From an uncultured Pseudomonadota bacterium (lineage in GTDB: Bacteria; Pseudomonadota; Gammaproteobacteria; Steroidobacterales; Woeseiaceae): a stretch of DNA of 64,000 bases. Under the pieces are notes generated by a model that was not told the DNA's origin, searched no databases, and saw only the letters and a list, made by a program, of their open reading frames with translations. The stretch's first letter is position 1. Each line of letters opens with the position of its first letter. The stretch is from NCBI GenBank assembly GCA_913055625.1, contig CAJXJW010000001.1, positions 558,001 to 622,000 of the forward strand, read 5' to 3'. Below, piece after piece: positions 38,477 to 48,034 of the stretch. Position numbers and translations under genes: made by a program.

Positions 38477-38998
38477 GTGAGCGAAGCGGCGCACGGGCCC
38501 GGGGCGGACCCGGTCATACTGGGCCGCGTGAGCGGACTGTTCGGCGTCCGGGGCTGGGTCAAGGTGTTTTCGTACACGGACCCCCGGGAAGCGATCGTGG
38601 ACTACGGTCCCTGGTGGCTGAAGAGTGCCGACGGCTGGCGGGCGATGCCGATGGCCGAGGGCCGGCGGCACGGCAAGAACGTCATCGCGCGCCTTGCCGG
38701 GGTGACGGACCGCGACCAGGCGGCCGAATGGCTGGATTGCGAGATCGGCGTGGCGGCGGAAACGCTGCCGCCGCCGGAAGAAGGAACGTATTACTGGCGC
38801 GATCTCGAGGGACTCGAGGTCGTGCACCGGGACGGGAAGCGTCTCGGGACAGTGGCGTATGTCATGGAGACCGGGACGCACGACGTGCTGGTCACCGAGG
38901 GCGACGCTGAACGGTTGATTCCGTTCGTGATGGACGACGTGATCCTCGAGGTGGATCTCGATGCCGGCGTCATTCACGTCGACTGGGAATGGGACTGA
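38477..38998 (+). CDS. rimM: Ribosome maturation factor RimM
   Basis: Helps fold the 30S head and binds S19. The 173 aa protein has an N-terminal beta-barrel RimM domain (ILGRVSGLFGVRGWVKVFSY) and a C-terminal PRC-barrel domain (YYWRDLEGLEV to LIPFVMDDVILEVDLD). The start is GTG at 38477. trmD begins five bases after the stop, so translation is probably coupled. Confidence 0.96.
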   Translation: MSEAAHGPGADPVILGRVSGLFGVRGWVKVFSYTDPREAIVDYGPWWLKSADGWRAMPMAEGRRHGKNVIARLAGVTDRDQAAEWLDCEIGVAAETLPPPEEGTYYWRDLEGLEVVHRDGKRLGTVAYVMETGTHDVLVTEGDAERLIPFVMDDVILEVDLDAGVIHVDWEWD

Positions 38999-39002
38999 CA
39001 CG

Positions 39003-39749
39003 GTGCGTTTCGGCGTCGTCACGCTGTTTCCGGATCTCGTCGCCGACGTTGCCGGGTACGGTGTGCTCGGGAGAGCGGTCGAGCGGGGCCTGGTCGCGCT
39101 CGATTGCGAGAACCCGCGGGAGCACGCGACGGACCCGCACCGGACGGTGGACGACCGGCCTTACGGCGGCGGACCCGGCATGGTGATGAAGTACGAGCCG
39201 TCGGCCGCGGCGATCGCGTCGCTCGCGGCGCGGATGCCGGCGGGATCGCCGGTGGTGTGCCTGTCGCCGCAGGGTACCCGGTTCGACCAGGCGACCGCGG
39301 AGCGGTACGCCGGTCTGCCCGGGCTGGTACTGCTGGCCGGGCGTTACGAGGGCTTCGACGAACGCTTGATCGTCGATGCCGTCGACGAAGAATTGTCGCT
39401 CGGGGACTTCGTGTTGTCGGGCGGCGAGATTGCCGCGATGGCGGTGATCGACGCGGTGACGCGTTTGCTGCCGGGCGTGCTCGGCGACGCGGAATCCGCG
39501 GCCCAGGAGTCGTTTACGACCGGGCTGCTGGATCATCCGCATTACACGCGGCCGGAGCAGGTGGCCGGACGCGAGGTGCCGGCGGTACTGCTGTCCGGCG
39601 ATCATGCCGCGATTGCGCGGTGGCGCCACAAGCAGGCCCTGGGCCGCAGTTTCCTGCGGCGTCCGGACCTGGTGCGGCGACTGAACTTGAACGCCGAGCA
39701 GCGGGCGCTGCTCGAAGAATATTTGCAGGAATCCGGTAAAGAGACATGA
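39003..39749 (+). CDS. trmD: tRNA (guanine-N1-)-methyltransferase TrmD
   Basis: SPOUT enzyme that forms m1G37 and prevents +1 frameshifting. The 248 aa protein has [29 protein letters not shown], the knot region [24 protein letters not shown] and a C-terminal domain with [14 protein letters not shown]. The start is GTG at 39003; the upstream in-frame ATG lies inside rimM. The end overlaps rplS by 4 bases (ATGA). Confidence 0.97.
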   Translation: MRFGVVTLFPDLVADVAGYGVLGRAVERGLVALDCENPREHATDPHRTVDDRPYGGGPGMVMKYEPSAAAIASLAARMPAGSPVVCLSPQGTRFDQATAERYAGLPGLVLLAGRYEGFDERLIVDAVDEELSLGDFVLSGGEIAAMAVIDAVTRLLPGVLGDAESAAQESFTTGLLDHPHYTRPEQVAGREVPAVLLSGDHAAIARWRHKQALGRSFLRRPDLVRRLNLNAEQRALLEEYLQESGKET

Positions 39750-40090
39750 GCAAGATTATCGAAGCGATCGAGCAGGAACAGATGACGAAGGACGTCCCGG
39801 ACTTCGCGCCCGGTGACACGGTCGTCGTCCAGGTCAAGGTCAAGGAAGGCGAGCGTGAGCGCCTGCAGGCCTTCGAAGGCGTCGTCATCGCGAAGCGCAA
39901 CCGTGGCCTGAACTCCTCGTTCACGGTGCGCAAGATTTCGCACGGTGAGGGCGTGGAGCGCATCTTCCAGACGTATTCGCCGGTCGTCGACTCGATCGAA
40001 GTGAAGCGTCGCGGCAACGTGCGCCGTGCGAAGCTGTATTACCTGCGCGGGCGTACCGGCAAGGCTGCTCGGATCAAGGAAAAGATCTAG
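39746..40090 (+). CDS. rplS: 50S ribosomal protein L19
   Basis: The 114 aa L19 sits at the 30S-50S interface. It shows [40 protein letters not shown] and [20 protein letters not shown]. Its ATG overlaps the trmD stop. A strong GC-rich hairpin follows the stop and probably ends the operon. Confidence 0.98.
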   Translation: MSKIIEAIEQEQMTKDVPDFAPGDTVVVQVKVKEGERERLQAFEGVVIAKRNRGLNSSFTVRKISHGEGVERIFQTYSPVVDSIEVKRRGNVRRAKLYYLRGRTGKAARIKEKI

Positions 40091-40103
40091 TCCGAATGCG
40101 CGC

Positions 40104-40135
40104 CAGGCCCCGGCCGGGAGCGGTCGGGGCCTGGT
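40104..40135 (+). terminator. Strong hairpin after rplS, probable terminator
   Basis: CCAGGCCCCG (40104-40113) pairs perfectly with CGGGGCCTGG (40126-40135), extendable to 13 pairs with a GGGAGC loop. It begins 13 bases after the rplS stop. The following bases are GTGCCGTTT-like rather than a true T run, so termination may be partial or Rho-assisted. Confidence 0.5.
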
Positions 40136-40242
40136 GCCGTTTCAGCCGCGGGCAATGCGGAAAAGCGTGCGCTGGCCCACACAAACGGGCCGGTCGCCGA
40201 CATATCCTGAAACCTTTCGTTCGTAACGGAGTCTCTGCTGGC

Positions 40243-41115
40243 ATGACTTCCGGAACGCGACATTCCCGGAGCCGCCTGGTCCTCTTGCTGCTCGCTCTCA
40301 CGAGCGGTGCGGGCTGTGCGTCGCTCGTGTCCGGCGCAGCGAGCAATTTCGCGGCGAACCTGCAGGCCGCGGTGCTGAACCAGGACGATCCCGCGACCGC
40401 GAAGGCGGCGCTGCCGTCCTATCTCGTGCTGATCGACAGCCTGCTCGAAGGCAGTCCCGACGATCCCGACCTGCTGTCCGCTGCGGCCAGCCTGTACGCC
40501 TCGTACGGCGCGGTCTTCGCGGACGACCCGGTCCGTGCCGCCCGGCTGACCTCGCGGGCACGGCGCTACGGCCTGGCGGCCATGTGCGGGCGCTACGAAG
40601 ACGCGTGCGGCTGGCGGGACGACAACTACGACGAATTCGTCGCCAGCCTCGCGGGGGTCCGCGCGCGCGATGCTGAATTCCTGTATACCTACGGATTCGC
40701 GACCCTGGCCTACCTGCGGGCACACAGCGACGACTGGGACTCGCTGGCGGAGTTGCCCCAGGTCGAGGCTTTGTTCGATCACTACGTCGATATCGCGGGC
40801 GATGGCGTGGACGCGTCGACGTACACTTACATGGGCATTCTGAAGACACTGCGGCCGCCTGCGCTCGGCGGCGACCCGGAGCTGGCGCGCGGCTATTTCG
40901 AGCGCGCGATCGAGATGTCCGGTGGGCGCGACCTCAGCGCGAAGGTCGAGTTTGCGCGCGGTTACGCCCGGTTGCTCTATGACCGCGAGTTGCATGACCG
41001 CCTGCTCGCCGACGTCGTCGCGGCGGACCCGTACGTCGACGGGCTGACGCTGTCGAACGTATTGGCGCAGGCCGACGCTCAGGATTTGCTGGCCTCTGCC
41101 GATGACTATTTTTAG
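40243..41115 (+). CDS. TRAP transporter TatT-component family lipoprotein
   Basis: A 290 aa helical-repeat protein with an N-terminal lipoprotein-like signal (LVLLLLALTSGAGC, Cys at about residue 25, an imperfect lipobox) and repeated helices such as LLSAAASLYASYGAVFAD and ELARGYFERAIEMS. In Treponema pallidum TatT is a trimeric TPR-like lipoprotein that docks the substrate-binding protein TatP, and this family occurs with TRAP operons as here. The ATG at 40243 has CGGAG upstream. It begins the four-gene TRAP operon: TatT, binding protein, small and large permease. Confidence 0.85.
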   Translation: MTSGTRHSRSRLVLLLLALTSGAGCASLVSGAASNFAANLQAAVLNQDDPATAKAALPSYLVLIDSLLEGSPDDPDLLSAAASLYASYGAVFADDPVRAARLTSRARRYGLAAMCGRYEDACGWRDDNYDEFVASLAGVRARDAEFLYTYGFATLAYLRAHSDDWDSLAELPQVEALFDHYVDIAGDGVDASTYTYMGILKTLRPPALGGDPELARGYFERAIEMSGGRDLSAKVEFARGYARLLYDRELHDRLLADVVAADPYVDGLTLSNVLAQADAQDLLASADDYF

Positions 41116-41150
41116 AGCGGTCGAAATCGACCGCCCGACGGGATGAACAG

Positions 41151-42167
41151 ATGAAGAAATTCGCCTTGATGCTGGTGCTCCTGCTGGGTACCGGCTTCGC
41201 ACATGCGACGACGCTGAAGATCGCGACCGTCACGCCGGAAGGCTCGGACTGGATGCGAAACATGCGCGCCGGCGCCGCGGAGATCCGTGAGCGCACGGAC
41301 GGGCGCGTCCAGATCAAGTTCTTCGGCGGCGGCGTGCAGGGCAACGACACGAAGGTGCTCGGCAAGATTCGCATTGGTGCCTTGCATGGCGGCGCGTTTA
41401 CGCCGACCGCGCTCGCCGGCCTGTATCCCGACATCAATATCTATGGCATGCCGATGGTGTTCGAGTCGGAGGAAGAGGCCGCTTACGTCCGGAAACGGCT
41501 CGACGAGAAACTGCGCGAGGGGCTCGAGGATGCCGGCTTCGTCAGCTTCGGATTCGCGGCCGGCGGTTTCGCCTCGATCATGTCCAACACGCCGGTGCGT
41601 TCGCTGGACGACCTGCGTGGAAAGCGCGTGTGGATTCCCGAAGGCGACCGTGTCAGCTACGCCTCGATGGAAGCGGTGTCGCTGTCGCCGGTAACCCTGC
41701 CGCTGACCGACGTCCTGACCGGCCTGCAGACGGGGCTGATCGACATCGTCGGCATCTCGCCGATCGGCGCGCTCGTGCTGCAGTGGCATACGAAAGTGCA
41801 GTACATGACGGAGCTGCCGCTCAGCTACACGATGGGCGTCATGGCCATCGACAAGCGTGCGTTTTCGAAACTGAGCAGCGATGATCAGGGCATCGTGCGC
41901 GAGGTCATGTCGCGCATCTACGACGAGTTCGACAAGCAGAACCTGGTCGACAACCGTGAGGCGAGAGCCGCGCTGCTGCGACAGAAGATCGAGCTCGTCG
42001 AGTTTGACCCGGCCGAAGCAGAACGCCTGCGCGCGCAAATGCGGGAGTCGAACCGGAAAATCATCGAAAGCGGTGCGTACACGACGAGCCTCTACGATGA
42101 GATGCTGGCGTTGGCCGACGAGTTCCGCGACTCGCACGCTGTCCGGGCGAGTGCCACGCAGGACTGA
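41151..42167 (+). CDS. dctP: TRAP transporter DctP-family substrate-binding protein
   Basis: A 338 aa periplasmic binding protein: signal peptide (about 1-19, GTGFAHA), then the DctP fold with TLKIATVTPEGSDWMRNM, FFGGGVQGNDTKVLGKIRIG, LRGKRVWIPEGD and TGLQTGLIDIVGISP. DctP proteins bind small organic acids through an Arg; the ligand cannot be told here. GGGATG lies before the ATG. It is 35 bases after the TatT gene and 12 bases before the small permease gene. Confidence 0.93.
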   Translation: MKKFALMLVLLLGTGFAHATTLKIATVTPEGSDWMRNMRAGAAEIRERTDGRVQIKFFGGGVQGNDTKVLGKIRIGALHGGAFTPTALAGLYPDINIYGMPMVFESEEEAAYVRKRLDEKLREGLEDAGFVSFGFAAGGFASIMSNTPVRSLDDLRGKRVWIPEGDRVSYASMEAVSLSPVTLPLTDVLTGLQTGLIDIVGISPIGALVLQWHTKVQYMTELPLSYTMGVMAIDKRAFSKLSSDDQGIVREVMSRIYDEFDKQNLVDNREARAALLRQKIELVEFDPAEAERLRAQMRESNRKIIESGAYTTSLYDEMLALADEFRDSHAVRASATQD

Positions 42168-42179
42168 GACGGCGCTGTC

Positions 42180-42686
42180 GTGAAGACGCTCCTGTCGCGT
42201 CTCGACCGCGCCGGCCGCCTGGCGGAGAACGCGGCACTCCTCGTATTGCTGTCGTCGCTGATCCTGCTCGCGGTCGGCCAGATCATCCTGCGCGAGGTGT
42301 TCGAAACCGGCGTCATCTGGGCCGACGAGCTCGTGCGCCTCCTGGTGCTGTGGCTGGCCATGATCGGCTCCGTTGCCGCGTGCCGCGACAATCGTCACAT
42401 CCGCATCGACGCGCTGTCGCACGTACTGCCGGAGCGGGGCATCGCCGCCGTGCGTCTCGTCGTGGACCTGTTCGCGGCCGGCGTCTGCGCCGTGCTGGCG
42501 TGGCAGGCCTGGCGCTACCTCAGGCTGGAAGTGGAGTTCGCCGACACCGTGCTCGTCGACGTACCGGCCTGGATCGCACACGTCGTCGTGCCGCTCTCCT
42601 TTGCCATCCTGGCCTACCGATTCCTCGTGCTGGCGGCCGAGGACGGGGCGGGGTTGCGTGGCCGGCCGGCGGAGCCTGCCGAATGA
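42180..42686 (+). CDS. dctQ: TRAP transporter small permease subunit (DctQ)
   Basis: A 168 aa protein with four membrane helices and the DctQ features EVFETGVIWADELVRLLVLW and RDNRHIRIDAL. It partners the DctM subunit in sodium-driven uptake. The start is GTG at 42180. The stop overlaps the dctM ATG (ATGA), which argues for coupled translation of the two membrane subunits. Confidence 0.93.
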   Translation: MKTLLSRLDRAGRLAENAALLVLLSSLILLAVGQIILREVFETGVIWADELVRLLVLWLAMIGSVAACRDNRHIRIDALSHVLPERGIAAVRLVVDLFAAGVCAVLAWQAWRYLRLEVEFADTVLVDVPAWIAHVVVPLSFAILAYRFLVLAAEDGAGLRGRPAEPAE

Positions 42687-43942
42687 TCCTGCTCAGCATC
42701 GTCCTGGTCGTGCTCGCGGTGCTCGGAGCGCCGCTGTTCGCCGTGATTGCCGCGAGTGCCATGCTGGGTTACCAGCGCGAGGACACGGATCTCATGAGCA
42801 TGCCGCTCGAGATCATGAGCATCGCCGACATGCCGTTCCTCGCCGCGATTCCGCTGTTTACGTTCGCGGGCTACCTGCTGAGCGAGAGCAGCGCGCCGAA
42901 GCGCCTCGTGCGCCTGACGAGCGCATTGCTCGGCTGGATGCCGGGCGGCCTTGCGATCGTCTGCCTGGCCGCGTGCGCGTTCTTCACCGCGTTTACCGGC
43001 GCATCCGGCGTGACGATCATCGCGCTCGGCGCGATCCTGTACCCGGCCCTGAAGCACGACGGCTACGACGATCGTTTCAATCTCGGGCTCGTGACCTCGT
43101 CCGGCAGCCTCGGCCTGCTGTTCGCGCCGTCGCTGCCCCTGATCCTCTACGGCGTCATCGCCGAAGTGCCGATCGACGACCTGTTCCTCGCCGGCGTGCT
43201 GCCGGGGCTCGCGATGCTGCTGATGCTGTCCGGCTGGAGCCTTTGGGTGAACCGGCACAACCGGAAGCCGTTCGGCGATTTTTCGTGGGGCGAGCTGGGC
43301 GGCGCGCTCCGGGAGGCGGCCTGGGAGCTGCCGCTGCCGGTCGTCGTGCTCGGCGGTATCTATTCGGGCTACTTCGCGGTCTCCGAAGCCGCGGCCGTGA
43401 CGGCGCTGTACGTGCTGATCGTCGAGGTCTTCATCCTTCGCGAGATCCGGCTCGCTGACCTGCCGGGCGTCATTCGCCAGTCGATGGTACTCGTCGGTGG
43501 CATCCTGCTGATCCTCGGCGTGTCCGTCGCGTCGACGAACTACATGATCGGCGCCGGAATCCCGCAGATGCTGCTGGATCTCGTGGCCGGGCTGGTGTCC
43601 AGCCAGGTGACGTTCCTGCTGCTGCTGCTGGTCTTCCTGCTCGTGCTCGGCGCGATCCTGGACATTTTCTCGGCGATCGTACTGGTCGTTCCGCTGATCC
43701 TGCCCATTGCCGAGGGCTACGACGTTCACCCGGTACACCTCGGCATCGTGTTCCTCGCGGCGATGCAACTCGGTTACCTGACGCCGCCGGTCGGGCTCAA
43801 CCTGTTCATCGCAAGCTACCGGTTCGACAAGCCGATCATGCACGTGTACTCGGCGACGTTCCCGTTCCTTGTCATCCTGTTGCTGTCGGTATTGCTGATC
43901 ACGTTCTGGCCCTGGTTGTCGCTGGTGCTGCTGCCGGATTGA
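42683..43942 (+). CDS. dctM: TRAP transporter large permease subunit (DctM)
   Basis: A 419 aa membrane protein with about eleven or twelve helices that carries the transport path. It has the family blocks IPLFTFAGYLLSES, GLVTSSGSLGLLFAPSLPLI, SEAAAVTALYVLIVE, LVVPLILPIAEGYDVHPVHL and QLGYLTPPVGLNLFIASYRF. The ATG at 42683 overlaps the dctQ stop; the longer upstream frame is the wrong reading of dctQ. It ends the TRAP operon. Confidence 0.95.
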   Translation: MILLSIVLVVLAVLGAPLFAVIAASAMLGYQREDTDLMSMPLEIMSIADMPFLAAIPLFTFAGYLLSESSAPKRLVRLTSALLGWMPGGLAIVCLAACAFFTAFTGASGVTIIALGAILYPALKHDGYDDRFNLGLVTSSGSLGLLFAPSLPLILYGVIAEVPIDDLFLAGVLPGLAMLLMLSGWSLWVNRHNRKPFGDFSWGELGGALREAAWELPLPVVVLGGIYSGYFAVSEAAAVTALYVLIVEVFILREIRLADLPGVIRQSMVLVGGILLILGVSVASTNYMIGAGIPQMLLDLVAGLVSSQVTFLLLLLVFLLVLGAILDIFSAIVLVVPLILPIAEGYDVHPVHLGIVFLAAMQLGYLTPPVGLNLFIASYRFDKPIMHVYSATFPFLVILLLSVLLITFWPWLSLVLLPD

Positions 43943-44006
43943 CGTGCTGCGGGCCACGAGCCGGGCTTTCCTGCTAGGCTAGCGTTTTCGCCCCGAGACG
44001 CCCCCG

Positions 44007-45110
44007 ATGAATCGCCGATTTGCCCGTGTTGTCATCTTCCTCGCCAGCCTGCTCGGTCCGGCCACCGTGTTCGCCGATGTCGACCTGGACGATATCCGAC
44101 TGCCGCCGGGCTTCTCGATCGAAGTGTACGCCGAGGTCGACAATGCGCGTTCGCTGGCGCCGGGTGACGATGGCGTCGTGTACGTCAGCAACCGGCAGGG
44201 CAAGTCGGTGTACGCCATCGTTCCCGGGCCCGGCCGGGCGCGCGTCGTCGAGATCGACGACGACCTGCAGACGCCAAACGGCATCGCCTACCGCGACGGT
44301 GACCTCTACGTGGCCGAAATCGGGCGTGTGCTCGTGTACCGGAATATCCGGCAACGGCTGCGCAAGCCACCGGAGCCGGAGATCCTGCCGATCGAATTGC
44401 CCAGCGAGCGGCACCACGGCTGGCGCTATATCGGCTTCGGCCCTGATGGCAAGCTGTACGTGTCGATCGGGGCGCCGTGCAACATTTGCGATGAAGAGGG
44501 CTTCGCGCGGATCGTGCGTATGAATACGGACGGCAGCGGCCGGGAAGTCGTGGCGCACGGCGTGCGAAACTCCGTCGGCTTCGCCTGGCACCCCGAGACG
44601 GGCGAGCTCTGGTTCACGGACAACGGCCGTGACATGCTCGGCGACGATGTGCCGGCAGAAGAAATCAACCGGGTGACGGCGACGGGCCAGCACTTCGGCT
44701 ATCCGTATTGCCACCAGGGCGACGTCCCGGACCCGGAGTTCGGGCGCGGCAAGGACTGTTCGGACTACACGCCGCCGGAATACCGGCTCGGGGCTCACCA
44801 CGCGGCGCTCGGCATCGCGTTCTACACCGGCGACATGTTCCCGGCCGCGTACCGTGGCCAGCTGTTCGTCGCGGAACACGGTTCGTGGAACCGCTCGACG
44901 AAGGCCGGCTACCAGCTGACGCTCGTGCGCATCGAAGACGGCCGCGCCGTGTCTCACGAGACGTTTGCGGAAGGCTGGGTCGACGGTCAGCAGACTCACG
45001 GCCGGCCGGTGGACGTCATCGTTGCGCCGGACGGCGCATTGCTCGTCAGTGACGATGACGCAGACAAGGTGTACCGAATCAGTTATCGGGAACCCGACAA
45101 CGCCCGGTGA
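44007..45110 (+). CDS. PQQ-dependent sugar / L-sorbosone dehydrogenase-like periplasmic protein
   Basis: A 367 aa secreted beta-propeller protein: signal peptide (RVVIFLASLLGPATVFA), then the sorbosone/glucose dehydrogenase fold with LPPGFSIEVYAEVDNARSLA, YIGFGPDGKLYVSIGAPCN, HGVRNSVGFAWHPETGELWF, DNGRDMLGDDVP and AEHGSWNRS. It probably oxidises a sugar or aldehyde using PQQ, though the substrate cannot be told and many homologues are uncharacterised. It starts 64 bases after the TRAP operon and may depend on its own promoter; sppA follows within 13 bases. Confidence 0.82.
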   Translation: MNRRFARVVIFLASLLGPATVFADVDLDDIRLPPGFSIEVYAEVDNARSLAPGDDGVVYVSNRQGKSVYAIVPGPGRARVVEIDDDLQTPNGIAYRDGDLYVAEIGRVLVYRNIRQRLRKPPEPEILPIELPSERHHGWRYIGFGPDGKLYVSIGAPCNICDEEGFARIVRMNTDGSGREVVAHGVRNSVGFAWHPETGELWFTDNGRDMLGDDVPAEEINRVTATGQHFGYPYCHQGDVPDPEFGRGKDCSDYTPPEYRLGAHHAALGIAFYTGDMFPAAYRGQLFVAEHGSWNRSTKAGYQLTLVRIEDGRAVSHETFAEGWVDGQQTHGRPVDVIVAPDGALLVSDDDADKVYRISYREPDNAR

Positions 45111-45123
45111 GGTCGCAGCTTTC

Positions 45124-47001
45124 ATGACATCCACGACTGCGAATACCGGCCCGGCGGGCAATCCGCTGGTGCGCATCGCCCGCGCGCTGTGGCGTGGCGT
45201 GGATGTGCTCCGCAGGATCCTGCATCTCGTGCTGCTTCTCGCGATCTTCGGGCTGCTGATCGCGGTCATGAACGGCGCATCGCCGATCCTGCCGGCCACC
45301 ACCGCATTGCAGATCCGGCCCGTCGGCTACCTCGTGGAGCAGTTCGAGGGCGATCCGTTCGAGCAGGCCCGGCTGGAGCTCTTCGGCGGCGACTCGCCGC
45401 CGCAGACCGTGGTGCAGGACGTCGTCGACGCATTGGCGTTCGCGCGCGACGATCGGCGCGTGAAGCTCGTGCACCTGGAACTCAGCGGTCTCGCCGGTGG
45501 CGGCCTGTCGAAGCTGCAACGCATCGCGGATGCGATGGCGGATTTCCGGGCGAGCGGCAAACGTATCGTGGCCAGCGCAGACTTCATGTCGCAGGCGGGC
45601 TACTACCTGGCTGCGCACGCGGACGAGGCCTACCTGCACCCGGAAGGCATCGTCATGTTGCAGGGCTTCGGCAGCTTCCGGACCTACTACAAGGACGCGA
45701 TCGACAAGCTGCGCATCGACTGGAACGTGTTTCGCGTCGGGACGCACAAGACGTTTGTCGAACCGTACACGCGCATGGACATGTCGGACGAGGCGCGCGA
45801 AGACCTCACGCACCTGACGAATCAGCTATGGTCGATGTACGTGGCGGATGTGCGCGAGGCGCGCGGTCTCGGCGAACAGGCGCTCGTCGACTTCACGGAC
45901 GGACTCGTGGAGTCTGTCACGGCGACCGGCGGCGACATTGCCGCGGCGGCGTTCGATGCCGGGCTGGTGGATGGCCTGCGGACGCGCCGGCAGGTCCGGG
46001 ACGCGCTGATCGAGGCCGTGGGCAGCGATTCGGAGTTTCCCGATGCGCCTGTCACGACGGCCATGTATGACTACCTCGCGCAGATGCGGCTGCTGCACCC
46101 GGTCGACCTTCGCGAGCGCAACGTTGCCGTCGTGGTCGCGTCGGGCGACATCACGTTCGGGTCCCCGTCGCCGGGCACCATTGGCGCGGACTCGACCAGC
46201 GAACTGCTGCGCCGTGCGTTGAACGACGAATCCGTCGCCGCCGTGGTCCTGCGGATCGACAGCCCGGGCGGAAGTACGTTCGCGTCCGACGTGATCGGCA
46301 ACGAAGTGCTGGCGTTGCAGGCGGCGGGCAAGCCGGTCGTGGCATCCATGGGCAGTGTCGCGGCGTCCGGCGGCTACTGGATCGCGTCCAGCGCGGACGC
46401 GATCTATGCGCGCCCGTCGACCATTACCGGGTCGATCGGCATCTTCGGCATGTTTCAGACGTTCCAGCGTTCCTTCGAAGCATTGGGTATCAACGTGGAC
46501 GGCGTCGGTTCCACGGTCTGGACCGGCGAGTTCCGCCCGGACCGCGAAATGTCCGAGCAGGCGAAGGCCCTGTTCCAGCTGATCGTGAACGACGGCTACG
46601 ATGATTTCGTCGCGCGCGTCGCGCGCTACCGCGACATGGACGAGGACGCGGTGGATGCGATCGGGCAGGGCCGCGTGTGGACCGGTGCCGACGCGCTGGC
46701 CAACGGTCTCGTCGACGAACTCGGCGACCTCGACGATGCCGTCGACGCCGCCGCGTCGCTTGCGGGCCTCGATGAGGGCGACTACGGCGTGCGCACGATC
46801 CGGCGCGAGCTGTCGCCGACCGAGCAGCTGCTGCTGGACCTGATGTCCGTCGGGCGCAGCGCGGGGCTGACGTTCGGCGAGCCCGTGGCGCCGACGCGCC
46901 TCGAGCAGATGGCCGCAACGCTGGAGGGCGCGCTGGACCCGTTGTTCCGTTTCGACGACCCGAAGGGCATCTATTCACACTGCCTGTGCGATATCCGCTA
47001 G
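45124..47001 (+). CDS. sppA: Signal peptide peptidase SppA (67 kDa type)
   Basis: Membrane-bound protease that degrades cleaved signal peptides. The 625 aa protein has one membrane helix (about 36-56, LHLVLLLAIFGLLIAVMNG) and two tandem S49 domains. The expected catalytic Lys is in FRVGTHKTFVEPYTRMDMS and the Ser in SMGSVAASGGYWIAS, one from each half as in E. coli. The ATG at 45124 is chosen; the longer frame is a shadow of the preceding gene. The stop is seven bases from the end of the convergent tdh gene. Confidence 0.95.
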   Translation: MTSTTANTGPAGNPLVRIARALWRGVDVLRRILHLVLLLAIFGLLIAVMNGASPILPATTALQIRPVGYLVEQFEGDPFEQARLELFGGDSPPQTVVQDVVDALAFARDDRRVKLVHLELSGLAGGGLSKLQRIADAMADFRASGKRIVASADFMSQAGYYLAAHADEAYLHPEGIVMLQGFGSFRTYYKDAIDKLRIDWNVFRVGTHKTFVEPYTRMDMSDEAREDLTHLTNQLWSMYVADVREARGLGEQALVDFTDGLVESVTATGGDIAAAAFDAGLVDGLRTRRQVRDALIEAVGSDSEFPDAPVTTAMYDYLAQMRLLHPVDLRERNVAVVVASGDITFGSPSPGTIGADSTSELLRRALNDESVAAVVLRIDSPGGSTFASDVIGNEVLALQAAGKPVVASMGSVAASGGYWIASSADAIYARPSTITGSIGIFGMFQTFQRSFEALGINVDGVGSTVWTGEFRPDREMSEQAKALFQLIVNDGYDDFVARVARYRDMDEDAVDAIGQGRVWTGADALANGLVDELGDLDDAVDAAASLAGLDEGDYGVRTIRRELSPTEQLLLDLMSVGRSAGLTFGEPVAPTRLEQMAATLEGALDPLFRFDDPKGIYSHCLCDIR

Positions 47002-47008
47002 CCGGGTA

Positions 47009-48034
47009 TCAGGTCCAGTCGAGGATCACCTTGCCGGATTTCCCGGAGGCCATCAGCTCGAACGCCGGCCGGTAGTCTTCGGCCGGGAAGCGGTGCGTGA
47101 TGACGGGTTCGATCACGAGGCCGCTCTGCAGCATGCTGGCCATCTTGTACCAGGTTTCGAACATCTCCCGGCCGTAGACGCCCTTGAGCACCAGGCCCTT
47201 GAAGATGACCTGGTTCCAGTCGATCGCCATCTCGTTCGGCGGAATACCGAGCATCGCGATCTTCCCGCCGTGATGCATCGTGCGCAGCATGTCGCGGAAC
47301 GCGGCCGGATTGCCGGACATTTCCATGCCCACGTCGAAACCCTCGGTCATGCCGAGACACTTCATCGTGGCGTCGATCGAGTCGCGCGTGACGTTCAGCG
47401 CGACGGTGGCCCCCATCTTGCGCGCCAGGTCGAGGCGATAGTCGTTGATGTCGGTGATGACGACGTGGCGGGCGCCGGCGAAGCGGGCGATCGAGACGGC
47501 CATGATGCCGATCGGTCCGGCGCCGGTGATGAGGACGTCTTCACCGACGAGGTCGAACGACAGCGCGGTGTGCGTCGCGTTGCCGAGCGGGTCGAGAATG
47601 GACGCGAGTTCGTCGCCGATCGCGTCCGGCAGCTTGAACGCGTTGAACGCAGGCACCGCAATATACTCGGCGAATGCGCCCGGTCGACTGACACCGACAC
47701 CGACGGTATTGATGCACAGGTGGCGGCGTCCCGCGCGGCAATTGCGGCACACGCCGCAGGTAATGTGGCCCTCGGCGGACACGCGGTCGCCGGGTTCGAA
47801 GCCGCGCACCTCGCTGCCGCAGGCGACGACCTCGCCCATGAACTCGTGGCCGATCGCGAGCGGCACCGGAATCGCGCCCTGCGCCCACGCATCCCACTGG
47901 TAGATGTGGATGTCGGTGCCGCAGATGGCGGCGCGCCGTACCCGGATGAGGATGTCGTTGTGGCCGACCTCCGGCTCCTCGATGTCTTCCATCCAGATGC
48001 CGGGTTCGCGTTTCGCCTTGACGAGTGCACGCAT
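47009..48034 (-). CDS. tdh: L-threonine 3-dehydrogenase
   Basis: Zinc-dependent dehydrogenase that converts threonine to 2-amino-3-ketobutyrate. The 341 aa length equals E. coli Tdh. Zinc-site and fold motifs are [19 protein letters not shown], the four-Cys structural zinc loop ([15 protein letters not shown]) and the NAD-binding GAGPIGIMA. The ATG at 48034 overlaps the kbl stop, so the pair is coupled as in kbl-tdh of E. coli; an in-frame extension upstream lies inside kbl. Confidence 0.97.
   Translation of the reverse strand: MRALVKAKREPGIWMEDIEEPEVGHNDILIRVRRAAICGTDIHIYQWDAWAQGAIPVPLAIGHEFMGEVVACGSEVRGFEPGDRVSAEGHITCGVCRNCRAGRRHLCINTVGVGVSRPGAFAEYIAVPAFNAFKLPDAIGDELASILDPLGNATHTALSFDLVGEDVLITGAGPIGIMAVSIARFAGARHVVITDINDYRLDLARKMGATVALNVTRDSIDATMKCLGMTEGFDVGMEMSGNPAAFRDMLRTMHHGGKIAMLGIPPNEMAIDWNQVIFKGLVLKGVYGREMFETWYKMASMLQSGLVIEPVITHRFPAEDYRPAFELMASGKSGKVILDWT

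Noticed and set aside
43973..43983. Palindrome GCTAGGCTAGC followed by TTTT after dctM
   Set aside because: A one-base centre cannot form a terminator loop; as an operator it has no supporting promoter boxes.
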